A stretch of DNA of 64,000 bases from Streptomyces sp. Tu6071 (GCF_000213055.1 NZ_CM001165.1:3618945-3682944), one strand, 5' to 3'. Counted from the first letter of the stretch, positions 52,707-61,525 are shown. The notes: generated by a model from the letters alone, not told the origin. Numbers and translations: made by a program.

Positions 52707-52949
52707 TTGGCGTCGGATGACGCGGTGCTCGGCTGTACGGGGGAAGTCGTCGTGGCCACGCGGGGTTCCGCGGGGCCCGGGGAAGTGCTCGCGGAGGTGC
52801 GCGGCGGGCGGGAGTTGTTCCTCGCCTGGTCCGAGGCGCCGATCCCACGCGGTACCCGCGTCCTCGTCGTCGGCTCGCGCGGTACGCGGCAGATCGACGT
52901 GGTGCCCTGGGAGGACCCGCTCGACGGTCTCCTCGGCCCGCACCCCTAG
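52707..52949 (+). CDS. NfeD-like small protein
   Basis: The 80-residue product holds an OB-fold-like core (LGCTGEVVVATRGSAGPGEV, ELFLAWSEAPIPRGTRVLVV, RQIDVVPWED), which matches the C-terminal domain of NfeD-type partners of SPFH proteins. Start choices are TTG 52707 (with GGGGGA upstream), GTG 52725 or ATG 52614. It ends 27 bp before the SPFH gene, so the two form a typical stomatin/NfeD-like operon. Confidence 0.7.
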   Translation: MASDDAVLGCTGEVVVATRGSAGPGEVLAEVRGGRELFLAWSEAPIPRGTRVLVVGSRGTRQIDVVPWEDPLDGLLGPHP

Positions 52950-52976
52950 ACCACCCAACTAGGGGGGAATCACCGT

Positions 52977-54107
52977 ATGTTCGGCTACCGCGTACCAGCG
53001 CCCGACCAGGCCATGCTCATCTCGGGCGGCAAGCGCGGACTGGGCGGCGCGCCCTTCCGCGTCGTGACCGGGCACGGCAAGCTCGTGCTGCCCATCATCC
53101 GCAAGTCCCGCTTCCTCTCGCTCGCGATGGCCGAGTCCGAGGTGGTCGAGAAGTGCGTGACGCGCCAGGGCATCGCGCTCACCGTGCGCGCGGTCATCGC
53201 CTTCAAGGTCGGCAACGACGTCGAGTCGATCGTCAACGCCGGTCAGCGTTTCCTCTCCGACCAGGAGCAGATGTCGGTCCTCACCGGCCGGATCTTCGCG
53301 GGCCACCTGCGCAGCATCATCGGCTCGATGACCGTCGAGGAGATCGTCACCGAGCGCCAGAAGCTCGCGACCGAGGTGCTGGACACCTCGAAGTCGGAGA
53401 TGGCCTCGATCGGGCTGCACGTCGACTCCCTCCAGATCCAGTCGATCGACGACGGCGACACGGGGTACATCGAGGCGATGTCCGCGCCGCACAAGGCGAA
53501 CATCCAGCGCGCAGCCCAGATCGCGCAGGCGCAGGCCACGCAGGCGGCGGCCCAGGCGCAGCAGGAGGCGACGCGCAAGCAGGCCGAGTACGCGCGCGAG
53601 ACGGCGATCGTGCAGGCCAAGTACAACGCGGAGGTCGACCAGGCCCGCGCCGAGGCGGAGCAGGCCGGGCCGCTCGCGCTGGCCCACGCGCAGCAGGAGG
53701 TGCTCGCCGCGCAGACGGAACTGGCGCAGCGGCAGGCGAAGTTGCGCGAGGAACAGCTCGTGGCCGAGGTGGTCAAGCCCGCGCAGGCGGAGGCGGAGCG
53801 GATCAGGCTCGTGGCGCAGGCCGAGGCGGAGCGGATGCGCGTCCAGGCGGAGGCGGCGGCGTCGAACGACCGGGTGGCGCTGGACCGGATGCTGATCGAC
53901 CAGCTCCCGATGATCGTCAAGGAGGCGGCGGGCGGCCTCTCGGGCGCCAACGTCAACGTCCTCAACGGCGCGGACGGCCTCGGCGAGATCGCGGCCGGTC
54001 TGGTGAGCCAGGGCCTGACCATCCTCGACTCGGTCCGGGGCAACCTGAGCGCCACCGAGGACCGCGAGGAGACACCCCGCCCCGGCACGGCCATCGACAT
54101 CACCTGA
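52977..54107 (+). CDS. SPFH-domain/flotillin-like protein
   Basis: The 376-residue protein has an SPFH domain (GYRVPAPDQAMLISGGKRG, VVTGHGKLVLPIIRKSRFLSL, HVDSLQIQSIDD) followed by a long Ala/Gln/Glu coiled coil (about 175-320) with repeated QAEAERIR-type heptads. Such proteins form microdomain-associated oligomers. ATG 52977 follows GGGGG. Together with the preceding gene it forms an NfeD/SPFH pair. Confidence 0.92.
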   Translation: MFGYRVPAPDQAMLISGGKRGLGGAPFRVVTGHGKLVLPIIRKSRFLSLAMAESEVVEKCVTRQGIALTVRAVIAFKVGNDVESIVNAGQRFLSDQEQMSVLTGRIFAGHLRSIIGSMTVEEIVTERQKLATEVLDTSKSEMASIGLHVDSLQIQSIDDGDTGYIEAMSAPHKANIQRAAQIAQAQATQAAAQAQQEATRKQAEYARETAIVQAKYNAEVDQARAEAEQAGPLALAHAQQEVLAAQTELAQRQAKLREEQLVAEVVKPAQAEAERIRLVAQAEAERMRVQAEAAASNDRVALDRMLIDQLPMIVKEAAGGLSGANVNVLNGADGLGEIAAGLVSQGLTILDSVRGNLSATEDREETPRPGTAIDIT

Positions 54108-54476
54108 CGGACGCCCCGCAGCGGAGCCGGGGAACGCGGCGGCGGGGAACGCGGAGCCGGGGGAACGCGGCAGCGGGGAACGCGTGGGCGGCCCCGTCCA
54201 CGAGCCGCCGCCCGCGCTCGCCCGGCCGTGGCGCCTGGCCGTACGCCCAGCCGTACGCCTAGCCGTTCCCCCGGCCGTACGCCTAGCCGTTCCCCCGGCC
54301 GTACGCCTAGCCCCCCGCCCCCCGCCGCGCGGGTTCCTCGGCTCCCCGCTCGGAGGCGCTCGGCCGCCGCCCGCCCCCGTACGCCCGCCCTCGTCCCCGT
54401 ACGCCCGCCCCCTCCGCACCCCCCAACCACCCGAACCGGGATGCCCTCACCCCCTCCCCCCTGAAAAGCTGTCCCC
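54108..54476. repeat. Spacer with two kinds of tandem repeat
   Basis: At 54131-54182 four degenerate GGGGAACGCGG(C/A)-type units of about 15 bp occur. At 54251-54312 a 24-bp unit that begins CCGTACGCCTAGCCG occurs twice perfectly and then partly. No gene is supported in these 369 bp. Confidence 0.8.
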
Positions 54477-55367
54477 ATGAGCGCCACCACCCGCCCCGTC
54501 TCCCTCGCCCACGACACCTTCGGCGACTCCGCCGATCCGGCTGTCCTCCTCGTCGCCGGTTTCGGTTCGCAGATGATCTCCTGGCATGAGGATCTCTGCC
54601 GCGAACTGGCCGCTCAGGGCCGGTACGTGATCAGGTACGACAACCGGGACTGCGGCCTCTCGACGAAGTTCGACGCGTACCCGGTCGACCTCGGGGAGTT
54701 CGTCGCGGCGGTCAACGCGCGGGACATCGAGGCGGCGAAGGCGATGATCCCGTACCGGCTCGGTGACATGGCCGGGGACGGGATGCGGCTCCTCACCGAC
54801 CTCGGCGTCGAGCGGGCGCACGTCGTCGGCGCCTCGATGGGCGGCATGATCGCGCAGACGATGGCGATCGAACACCCGGACCGCGTCCTGAGCCTCACCT
54901 CGATGATGTCCTCGACGGGCGAGCCCGGTTACGGCGACTCGACGCCGGAGGCGCAGGCCGCGCTCTTCGCGCCGCGGCCGGGCGACCGCGAGGGCTACAT
55001 CGCCTCGGCGGACCGCGAGCTGGTGTGGGCCTCGCGGCGGTACGGGAACGTCAAGGCGCTGCGCGAGCTCGCGGCCCGTGCGTACGACCGCGGCCACTGC
55101 CCGGCCGGTACGGCGCGGCAGCTCGGCGCGATGATCCTCAGCGGGGACCGCGCGGCGGGCCTGCGCGCCCTCACCGTCCGCACCCTGGTGATCCACGGTC
55201 TCGACGACACCCTGATCGACCCGAGCGGCGGCCGTCGCACCGCCCAGCTCGTCCCGGGCGCCCGCCTGCTCCTCGTCCCCGACATGGGCCACGACCGCCC
55301 GCGCGAACTCTGGCCGACGCTCATCACGGCCCTGGCCCGCCACACGGCCCCGCGCCCGACCGCCTGA
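54477..55367 (+). CDS. Alpha/beta hydrolase
   Basis: The 296-residue protein has the fold signature: LLVAGFGSQMISW (oxyanion region), RYDNRDCGLS, the nucleophile elbow GASMGG, VIHGLDDTLIDP (acid) and PDMGHDRP (catalytic His). It resembles the haloperoxidase/esterase-type hydrolases that accompany anthracycline methylesterase families. ATG 54477 is the start. Substrate unknown. Confidence 0.93.
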   Translation: MSATTRPVSLAHDTFGDSADPAVLLVAGFGSQMISWHEDLCRELAAQGRYVIRYDNRDCGLSTKFDAYPVDLGEFVAAVNARDIEAAKAMIPYRLGDMAGDGMRLLTDLGVERAHVVGASMGGMIAQTMAIEHPDRVLSLTSMMSSTGEPGYGDSTPEAQAALFAPRPGDREGYIASADRELVWASRRYGNVKALRELAARAYDRGHCPAGTARQLGAMILSGDRAAGLRALTVRTLVIHGLDDTLIDPSGGRRTAQLVPGARLLLVPDMGHDRPRELWPTLITALARHTAPRPTA

Positions 55368-55381
55368 GCTGCTGCGACCGA

Positions 55382-55439
55382 CCCTCCGGGCGGGACGGCG
55401 GGACCACGTCGGCGCCCCGCTTTCCCGCCCGAAGGAGGG
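55382..55439. terminator. Hairpin between convergent hydrolase and DUF397 genes
   Basis: CCCTCC (55382-55387) pairs with GGAGGG (55434-55439), and GGGCGGGA (55388-55395) pairs with TCCCGCCC (55423-55430); a three-base bulge (GAA) sits on the right arm. Confidence 0.75.
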
Positions 55440-55454
55440 ACCCGGCACCGGGCC

Positions 55455-55769
55455 TCACGTTGACGACACAGCGGCCAGGAACGCGGAGAAGGCGGCAGGG
55501 GCGAGGTGGACGACGGCGGGGGTGCCGGGCTCGGCGGCGCGCTTGCTGTCGCGGACGAGGATGTGGGGGGAGGCGGGAACGGAGCCGATCTCGACGCAGT
55601 CGCCGCCGTTGGTACCGCTGTGACTGGACTTCTGCCACCGGGCGGCGACCTCGGCGCAATCGCCGCCGTTGTTCTCGCTGTAGCTCGACTTGCGCCAGTC
55701 GAAGCCGACTTCGACGCAGTTTCCTCCGTCGTTGCCGCTGTAAATGCTCCGCTTCCAGGACATCGCCAC
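55455..55769 (-). CDS. Triple-DUF397 protein
   Basis: DUF397 proteins are small partners of XRE/DUF5753 regulators. This 104-residue protein has three consecutive DUF397 cores instead of one: W(K/R/Q)(R/K)S..S(G/E)N(D)GGxC(V/A)E, centred on YSGNDGGNCVEV, YSENNGGDCAEV and HSGTNGGDCVEI, then VRDSKRAAEPGTPAVVHLAP and the hydrophobic FSAFLAAVSS end. GTG 55769 follows GGGGAG at a 7-bp spacing. It is downstream of the single-DUF397 gene on the same strand. Confidence 0.88.
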   Translation of the reverse strand: MAMSWKRSIYSGNDGGNCVEVGFDWRKSSYSENNGGDCAEVAARWQKSSHSGTNGGDCVEIGSVPASPHILVRDSKRAAEPGTPAVVHLAPAAFSAFLAAVSST

Positions 55770-55854
55770 GCCGGAACTCCCCTCGGGTACGCGGAAGGCC
55801 ACCTCGGCGCGGATGTACCCGCGAGGAAGTGGCCCTCAAACAACGCCCGTCAGG

Positions 55855-56055
55855 TCAGCGGGACTTGACGACACCCTCAAGAAAGGCCGAAAACGACGCC
55901 GCGCCGACGGTCACGACAGGACCGTCCACGACCTTGCTGTCACGAACGGGGACGAGGCCGGGGAACCCGTACGCGATTTCCACGCAGTTGCCGCCGTTGT
56001 TCTCGCTGTAGCTGCTCTTGGCCCACACGAGCGGGCCGAGGTTCTGCTTTGGCAT
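55855..56055 (-). CDS. DUF397 protein
   Basis: The 66-residue protein has a single DUF397 core: VWAKSSYSENNGGNCVEIAY, PVRDSKVVDGPVVTV and FSAFLEGVVKS. The ATG at 56055 lies inside the 3' end of the XRE gene in another frame (116-bp overlap). With the regulator it makes the XRE/DUF5753-DUF397 pair seen in WhiJ-like loci. Confidence 0.9.
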   Translation of the reverse strand: MPKQNLGPLVWAKSSYSENNGGNCVEIAYGFPGLVPVRDSKVVDGPVVTVGAASFSAFLEGVVKSR

Positions 56056-56899
56056 CCCGGTCGTACCTTTCCATCGCGTCCCTGATCAGGGCTGCGGACT
56101 CCGAAACCGACAGGCAGTCGGCTCGTAGCACATCATAGGTCTGGCAGTGCTTGGCAACAGCTTTCGGATCACCGTTGAAGTGGCCAAGTTCCAGTGACTC
56201 GGAATAGACCCATCGCTCCCCGTCGGGAAGGGTCAGCAGCGTCATCGAAGTAGACGGCGGAACCAGGTGAGTTGCTGTGGCTGGTGCCACGGAGATGTGC
56301 ACATGAGGCCGAGCGCCCTCCGTGAGGAGATACGCCAACTGGTCACGCATGACAGCAGCACTGCCCACCGTGTTCCGCAGGCAACTCTCGTCTAGAACCG
56401 CAACGAGCGTCGGGCCGTCCTGCTGCTGGAAACGCAACTGCCGACTCATGCGAGCCCTCATGCGTTCCTCCGCTATGGCATCGATCTCGATCTGCCCGAA
56501 GAGCGCAAGCGCGTACTCAGGCATCTGGAGCAAGCCAGGGAGCGTAAGTCGCGCGTACTCGTATACCGCCGTTGCCACCGAGTCCATCTCGGCTCGCCGC
56601 TTGAACCAGTCCGGGTGCTCCACCTCCGGATACCAGTCCGTCTCCTTCCACAGTTCCACCAGCGCCCCGCCCGCGTCGAGAAACGCGTCCGCGTCCTCCG
56701 CGTGCTTCAAGTCCGGGACGCGGTCGCCGGACTCGAACTTGGAGACGAGGGACCGTTCCACGTTCAGCGCCCGCGCCAACTCGGCCTGTGTGACACCGGC
56801 CTGCGTGCGGAAGTGGACCTCCATGCGGCCCCAGACCGCCGGTCCCGAGCGCCCCGAACCGGCTCCTTCGCCGTTCCTGAGCCGCTTCACCTTTGCCAT
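55940..56899 (-). CDS. XRE-family regulator with DUF5753 domain (WhiJ-like)
   Basis: The 319-residue protein has an N-terminal helix-turn-helix (MEVHFRTQAGVTQAELARAL, NVERSLVSKFESGDRVPDL), then the DUF5753 ligand-sensing domain (YPEVEHPDWFKRRAEMDSVA, LLQMPEYALALFGQ, SRQLRFQQQDGPTLVAVLDE, LPDGERWVYSESLELGHF). ATG 56899 is the start. The last 39 codons read through the start of the DUF397 gene in another frame; relatives normally stop near that start, so the tail may be a recent extension. Confidence 0.9.
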   Translation of the reverse strand: MAKVKRLRNGEGAGSGRSGPAVWGRMEVHFRTQAGVTQAELARALNVERSLVSKFESGDRVPDLKHAEDADAFLDAGGALVELWKETDWYPEVEHPDWFKRRAEMDSVATAVYEYARLTLPGLLQMPEYALALFGQIEIDAIAEERMRARMSRQLRFQQQDGPTLVAVLDESCLRNTVGSAAVMRDQLAYLLTEGARPHVHISVAPATATHLVPPSTSMTLLTLPDGERWVYSESLELGHFNGDPKAVAKHCQTYDVLRADCLSVSESAALIRDAMERYDRDAKAEPRPARVGQEQLQREQRRQLRGNRVRVPRPRPRS

Positions 56900-57057
56900 G
56901 CGGGCCCTTTCTCGCTGCCCCGATGATCAGTGACGCCGCGCCGTGTCACGTGTCACCCATTGCGCTGCTACCTACCCCACAGAGACGCTGTACTCACCCT
57001 CAGTAGCTGAGGAAATTCTCTTATCAGGATGTACCACCGCACAAGGGATGCACGGTC

Positions 57058-57699
57058 ATGACGGCAACACCGGAAACGCCCGCCCCGCCCGACGCGACGG
57101 AGTGCGCCTCCTCGCTCCATCTCGCGTTGCTGGCGCGAGGGTTCGACGTGCCCGTCAGTCTGGCGGAAGAGGAGGGGCGGGAAGTGGTGTTCTGCGGGCC
57201 GTTGCGGCCGGAGGTGGCGGCGTATCTGGCGCTGCTGCTGGAGCCACCCGCTCCGGCGACGACGTTCGGTGACCCGTGGGAGGAGGCGGAGCGGGCGGCG
57301 GGGCTGCTGCGCAGGGCGCTGTGGCTGGCGGGGGTGGAGACGGAGGTGACGCGGGCCGGGTCGCGGGTGGAGACGCCCGGAGTGCGGCTTGAGGCATTGG
57401 AGGCGCACGAGGCGCTGAGGCTCGCGTCGGTGGTGAGCAGGGGCGCACAGGCGCGGCAGCGGGACGTGGCGGCGCAGCACGTGGGGGCACCGGAGCGGGG
57501 GGCGCTGGTGGTGGACGTGGTGCGGGACCAAGTGGCTGAGTTCCAGGGGGCGATGGGCGGGAAGTGGTGGCTGCGGCCGGTGCGGGGCGGGTGCGAGTGG
57601 AGCGTGGCGCCGGGGGACGTGCGGCCGGCGAGTCCGGAGGAGAGGTTGCGGGGCGGGACGGCGCGCGCGAACGCGAGGAGCAGGGGGGACAGGCTGTGA
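57058..57699 (+). CDS. Unrecognised protein, divergent from XRE gene
   Basis: The 213-residue product (MTATPETPAPPDATECASSLH) shows two mixed alpha/beta parts, LLARGFDVPVSLAEEEGREVV and EAHEALRLASVVSRGAQARQR, then WLRPVRGGCEWSVAPG near the C-terminus. I do not recognise a family. ATG 57058 is the start; the stop overlaps the next gene (GTGA). Its position opposite the XRE gene suggests it may be part of that regulatory locus. Confidence 0.6.
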   Translation: MTATPETPAPPDATECASSLHLALLARGFDVPVSLAEEEGREVVFCGPLRPEVAAYLALLLEPPAPATTFGDPWEEAERAAGLLRRALWLAGVETEVTRAGSRVETPGVRLEALEAHEALRLASVVSRGAQARQRDVAAQHVGAPERGALVVDVVRDQVAEFQGAMGGKWWLRPVRGGCEWSVAPGDVRPASPEERLRGGTARANARSRGDRL

Positions 57700-57860
57700 G
57701 GGCGGAGGAGGGCGAAGTGTGCGTTCGCTGCGCGGAGTTGGCGGAGCGGGAGCGGAGAGCGCGGGCGGTCTTCGACCACAGCGCGGCGACGGACTACCGC
57801 GTCCTGCTGGCCCGCCACCGAGCGGCGACCCACGACGGCCCCCCACCGCGGAGGCCGTGA
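57696..57860 (+). CDS. Small CxxC protein coupled to upstream gene
   Basis: The 54-residue product begins MRAEEGEVCVRCAELAERER and ends with RVLLARHRAATHDGP. The CVRC pair could bind metal or form a disulfide. GTG 57696 overlaps the upstream stop, so translation is coupled. Family not recognised. Confidence 0.65.
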   Translation: MRAEEGEVCVRCAELAERERRARAVFDHSAATDYRVLLARHRAATHDGPPPRRP

Positions 57861-58075
57861 GGACCGGATCGGGGCCGCCGCACTCGCGCCCCCGCTACCC
57901 CACGAGGAGGCGAAGCCCGAGCTCGGCGGCGTCCAGCGAGCCGATCCCGGAGTTACGGGCAGCCCAGCGGCCCGGGCTCGCGAAGGCCGCGCGTACGGCG
58001 GGCGGCGGGGCCACGTAGCCTTGTTCGAAGACGACCACGTCGATGTCGATTCCGCTCTGAGTGAGGAGCACGGCC

Positions 58076-58849
58076 GTGCCCCTGGTTTCTGTGATCATGC
58101 CGGTACACAACGCGGCGGCCACGCTCGGGCCCGCCGTGCGGTCGGTGCTGGGGCAGACGCACGCCGATGTCGAGTTGCTGATCACCGACGACGCGTCCTC
58201 GGACGGCTCCATGGAGCTGCTGCGGGAGCTGGCCCGGCAGGACGAGCGGGTCCTGCCGGAGGCGGCGGCCCAGCAGGGCGGCGCGGCGAAGGCGCGCAAC
58301 CTCGCGATCTCGCGGGCGAAGGGCGACTACGTGGCGTTCCTCGACAGCGACGACATGTGGCTGCCGACGAAGCTGGAGAAGCAGGTCGCCTTCGCCGCGA
58401 CGGCCGGTACGCCGCTGACGTTCACGTCGTACTACAAGATGGAGGCCGAGCACGCGGGCGAGGCGGCCGACTTCGAGCCCAACGGGCGCGTGGTGTGGGC
58501 CCCGGAGCACGTGAACTACCGCGACATGCTCGTCCAGGACCACATCGGCGCCCTCACCGCCATGTACGACCGCGACGCGCTCGGCACCCGCCTGATGCCG
58601 GACATGCCCAAGCGCCAGGACTACGGCCTGTGGCTCTCGATCATGCGCGACGGCCACGACGCCCGCGCCCTGCGCGAACCCCTGGCCGTCTACCGCGCCC
58701 ACCAGGCCGGCTCGCTCTCCTCCAACAAGCTCGCCCTGATCCCCTTCAACTGGGCCCTCTACCGCGAGCACGAACACCTCTCGGTCCCGAGGTCGGCCCG
58801 CGCCCTCGCCGGAGCGGCCTGGAACTCGGTCCGCAAGTCGCGCATCTAG
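58076..58849 (+). CDS. Family 2 glycosyltransferase
   Basis: The 257-residue protein has a GT-A fold: VSVIMPVHNAAATLGPAVRS, ITDDASSDGSMELL (nucleotide-binding), and FLDSDDMW with the metal-binding DSDD (90-93), plus KRQDYGLWLSIMRDG as acceptor region. It would transfer a sugar from a nucleotide donor to a cell-surface glycan. GTG 58076 follows GAGGAG; GTG 58061 is an alternative. It is not linked to other glycan genes here. Confidence 0.9.
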   Translation: MPLVSVIMPVHNAAATLGPAVRSVLGQTHADVELLITDDASSDGSMELLRELARQDERVLPEAAAQQGGAAKARNLAISRAKGDYVAFLDSDDMWLPTKLEKQVAFAATAGTPLTFTSYYKMEAEHAGEAADFEPNGRVVWAPEHVNYRDMLVQDHIGALTAMYDRDALGTRLMPDMPKRQDYGLWLSIMRDGHDARALREPLAVYRAHQAGSLSSNKLALIPFNWALYREHEHLSVPRSARALAGAAWNSVRKSRI

Positions 58850-58900
58850 CCGCGCGTCCAGCGGCCCGAAGCGCCACCGTGCGGGGCCGCCTCGCGGTGG

Positions 58901-60061
58901 TCAGCCGTGGTGCTGGTGGGCATCAAGGCCCTCCCCGGCCTCCAGGAGGCCCGTTGCCGCTCCGTGGAGTTGGGCGGCGATCTCCTCGGAGCGGGGGCGC
59001 ATCGTCGACTCGTAGGCGGTGACCGCCTCCGCCGGGGTCGGGGCGGTCGCGAGGGCGAGGGCCAGATCGGCCGCGTCCAGCATGGCCAGGTTGACGCCCA
59101 CTCCCAGGGGCGGCATCAGGTGGGCCGCGTCGCCCAGCAGGGTCGCGGTGGGCTGGGTGGTCCAGGTGTGGGGGACCGGGAGCGCGTGGATCGGGCGGTC
59201 CACGTAGGGGCCGTCGTTGTCCGTGAGGACGCGGCGCAGGGCGGGGCTCCAGTCGGCGTACTCCGCCAGGAGCAGCGCCCGGATCGCCTCCGTGTCGGCC
59301 GTGGTGAGGCCGCGCGCCGCGAGCCAGTCGGCCGGTACACGGCGGATCAGGTAGACGCGGATGTGGTCGCCGCCGTTGCGCTGCGCGAACATCGCGCGCC
59401 CGCCGTCCGCCGCGTGCGCGCCGCCCTGCCCGACGAGCGCGGCGAGTTCCGGGTGGCGGTTGTCGACGTCGTCGAACCACGCCTCCAGGAACGTCACCCC
59501 GCTGTACGCGGGCAGCGCTCCCGACAGCGCGCGGCGCACCTTCGACCACGCGCCGTCCGCGCCGATCACGAGGTCGGCGACGGCCGTCGTGCCGTCCGCG
59601 AAGCGCAGCGTACGAGGCCCTTCGGCCGGGCCCTCGACGGCCGCGAGCGCGTGGCCCCAGCGGACCGTGCCGGGGGCGAGCGAGTCGAGGAGCAGGTCGC
59701 GCAGGACGCCCCGGTCGATCTCCGGCTTGAACATCTCGTCGGGCTCGGGCACGTGCCGCCCCGTGAGCGCGCCGCTCCTCGCCTCGTACGTGCGCATCTC
59801 CTGGCCCTCCGGGCGGGCCTTCGCGAAGAACGCGTCCAGCAGGCCGGCGGCCTTCAGCGCGACCTGCCCGTTGTCGGCGTGGAGGTCGAGCGTGCCGCCC
59901 TGGTCACGCGCCTCGCGGCCCGCCTCGCGGTCGTACACCGTGACGGGGACGCCGTGGCGCTGGAGGACGCGGGCGCAGGTGAGACCGCCGGGGCCCGCGC
60001 CGATGACGGCGATGCGGGGGGCGGTGGCGGTGGGGTCGGGTGTGGGTGTGGGTGTGGACAT
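58901..60061 (-). CDS. FAD-dependent monooxygenase (TetX-like)
   Basis: The 386-residue protein has IAVIGAGPGGLTCARVL (FAD ADP-binding), VTVYDREAG, the DG motif LVIGADGAWSKVRRAL, and GDAAHLMPPLGVGVNLAMLD. Its closest recognisable relatives are aromatic hydroxylases such as TetX, which can inactivate tetracyclines; that activity is not shown here. ATG 60061 follows AAGGAG. It is divergent from a TetR gene, probably its repressor. Confidence 0.9.
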   Translation of the reverse strand: MSTPTPTPDPTATAPRIAVIGAGPGGLTCARVLQRHGVPVTVYDREAGREARDQGGTLDLHADNGQVALKAAGLLDAFFAKARPEGQEMRTYEARSGALTGRHVPEPDEMFKPEIDRGVLRDLLLDSLAPGTVRWGHALAAVEGPAEGPRTLRFADGTTAVADLVIGADGAWSKVRRALSGALPAYSGVTFLEAWFDDVDNRHPELAALVGQGGAHAADGGRAMFAQRNGGDHIRVYLIRRVPADWLAARGLTTADTEAIRALLLAEYADWSPALRRVLTDNDGPYVDRPIHALPVPHTWTTQPTATLLGDAAHLMPPLGVGVNLAMLDAADLALALATAPTPAEAVTAYESTMRPRSEEIAAQLHGAATGLLEAGEGLDAHQHHG

Positions 60062-60169
60062 GGCGGGCTCCTTGGGGGAGGTGGTGGGTGGGGAGGGCGG
60101 GGAGCTGCGCGCGGCTCTCGCCACGGCTTCGTGCTCGACCCGGCCCGTGCCACCACCGTAGCCACGAAA

Positions 60170-60203
60170 AGTGGTACGCGCAAACTTTTGACTGCGTTCC
60201 ACT
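60170..60203. promoter_or_regulatory. Candidate TetR operator
   Basis: AGTGGTACGC (60170-60179) and GCGTTCCACT (60194-60203) form an inverted repeat with one mismatch, spaced by 14 bp, between the monooxygenase and tetR starts. Confidence 0.5.
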
Positions 60204-60239
60204 TATTTCCTCGTACCACCGGGCGGGTAGCCTGGTGGC

Positions 60240-60887
60240 ATGACCGAGACCCCCGCCCGCCCCGCGACCGGCGGCACCCCGACCGCCCGGTCCGCGCCCG
60301 CCCGCCCCGCCCCCGGCCGCCGTGAGCGGAAGAAGGCCGCGACGCGGCAGTCCATCGCCGATGCCGCGCTGCGGCTCTTCCTGGAGCGCGGGTACGAGCA
60401 CGTGAGCGTGCGCGACGTCGCCGAGGAGGCGGACGTCTCGCCGACGACCGTCTTCAAGCACTTCCCCGGCGGCAAGGAGGCGCTCGTCTTCGACCAGGAG
60501 GAGCACACGGACGCCTCCCTCGTCGCGGCCGTGCGCGAGCGGGACGAGGGCGAGGCCGTGGTCGACGCGCTGCACCGCTACGTCCGCGAGAGGTGGCTCC
60601 CGCACACGAGCCACCCGCAGCACGCGGAGTTCCACGAACTCATCGACTCGACACCGGCGTTGCGCGCCTACTCCGAGCGGATGTGGGTCCGGCACACGGA
60701 CACGCTGAGCGCCGCGCTCGCGGAGGAGTTCGGCGTACCGGCGGGGGACCTGGCGTGCGACGCGCTGGCGCGGTTCGTGCTGGAGGTGCCGGTCCTCGCG
60801 CGGGGGCGGGCGGACCAAGGGGCGGCTGTGGACGCGCTGTTCGGGATGCTGCGGGAGGGGTGGCGGGCGCCCGAGGGGGCCCGGTAG
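60240..60887 (+). CDS. TetR-family transcriptional regulator
   Basis: The 215-residue protein starts with a disordered Pro/Ala-rich tail, then a TetR HTH (SIADAALRLFLERGYEHVSV, RDVAEEADVSPTTVFKHFPG). ATG 60240 is the start. Divergent from the FAD monooxygenase, it likely represses it. Confidence 0.9.
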   Translation: MTETPARPATGGTPTARSAPARPAPGRRERKKAATRQSIADAALRLFLERGYEHVSVRDVAEEADVSPTTVFKHFPGGKEALVFDQEEHTDASLVAAVRERDEGEAVVDALHRYVRERWLPHTSHPQHAEFHELIDSTPALRAYSERMWVRHTDTLSAALAEEFGVPAGDLACDALARFVLEVPVLARGRADQGAAVDALFGMLREGWRAPEGAR

Positions 60888-60987
60888 CCCGACAGGGGAT
60901 ACAGGGGGTCAGGCGGGGGCCCGGTCGGGAGCCGGTGGGGAGCCCGGTCGAAACCCGGCGGGGAGCCCCGTCGGGACGCGCCGGGGA

Positions 60988-61506
60988 TCAGGCAGCCGCG
61001 AGCCATGCCGCCGTCGCGGCGGGGCGCGTGAAGTGGTGCACGCGGAGGGGCGCGAAGGCGGGGTCCGCCGTGCGGCGGGCTATCTCGCGGTGACGGGCCT
61101 GGTGGCCGCGCCAGGAGGACCAGGCCGGGTGGTCGGCGGTGAGCCAGTCGCGCCAGCGCTCGCGGTTCCCCCCGTACAGCGGCGTGCGGCGCAGGCTGCG
61201 GGCGAAGGAGCGGCGGAGGACGCGGGGCAGCACCGTACGGCGAGGGTAGTCGAGCCAGACCACCGTGTCCGCGCGCGTCCACAGCAGGTCCCGCACCTCC
61301 GGATAGCCGAGCGAGTCGACGACCCAGCCCGGCTCCGCCGTGAGGCGGGCCAGGTCCTGTGCGAGGCGGGGGTTGACGGACCAGCCGGGGCCGTCGAAGT
61401 AGAGCGCGTCCATCTCGTGGTACGGGAGACGCAGGCGCTCGCCGAGCGCGCGGGCCAGCGTGGACTTGCCCGCGCCCGTGATTCCGACGATCAGGACGCG
61501 ATTCAT
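60988..61506 (-). CDS. P-loop nucleotide kinase-like protein
   Basis: The 172-residue protein has the Walker A loop GITGAGKST (8-16), the acceptor pattern YHEMDALYFDGPGW, WVVDSLGYPEVRDLL and a C-terminal region RHREIARRTADP. It resembles adenylate-kinase-like small kinases (topology-modulation-like). The substrate is unknown. ATG 61506 is the start. Confidence 0.82.
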   Translation of the reverse strand: MNRVLIVGITGAGKSTLARALGERLRLPYHEMDALYFDGPGWSVNPRLAQDLARLTAEPGWVVDSLGYPEVRDLLWTRADTVVWLDYPRRTVLPRVLRRSFARSLRRTPLYGGNRERWRDWLTADHPAWSSWRGHQARHREIARRTADPAFAPLRVHHFTRPAATAAWLAAA

Positions 61507-61525
61507 GGGCGAAGGCTAACGGCCC

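Noticed and set aside
52405..54312. CRISPR-like arrays
   Set aside because: The repeats are tandem without unique spacers and have no cas genes nearby.
58883..58910. CCACCG/CGGTGG hairpin between glycosyltransferase and monooxygenase genes
   Set aside because: Only six base pairs; too weak to call as a terminator.
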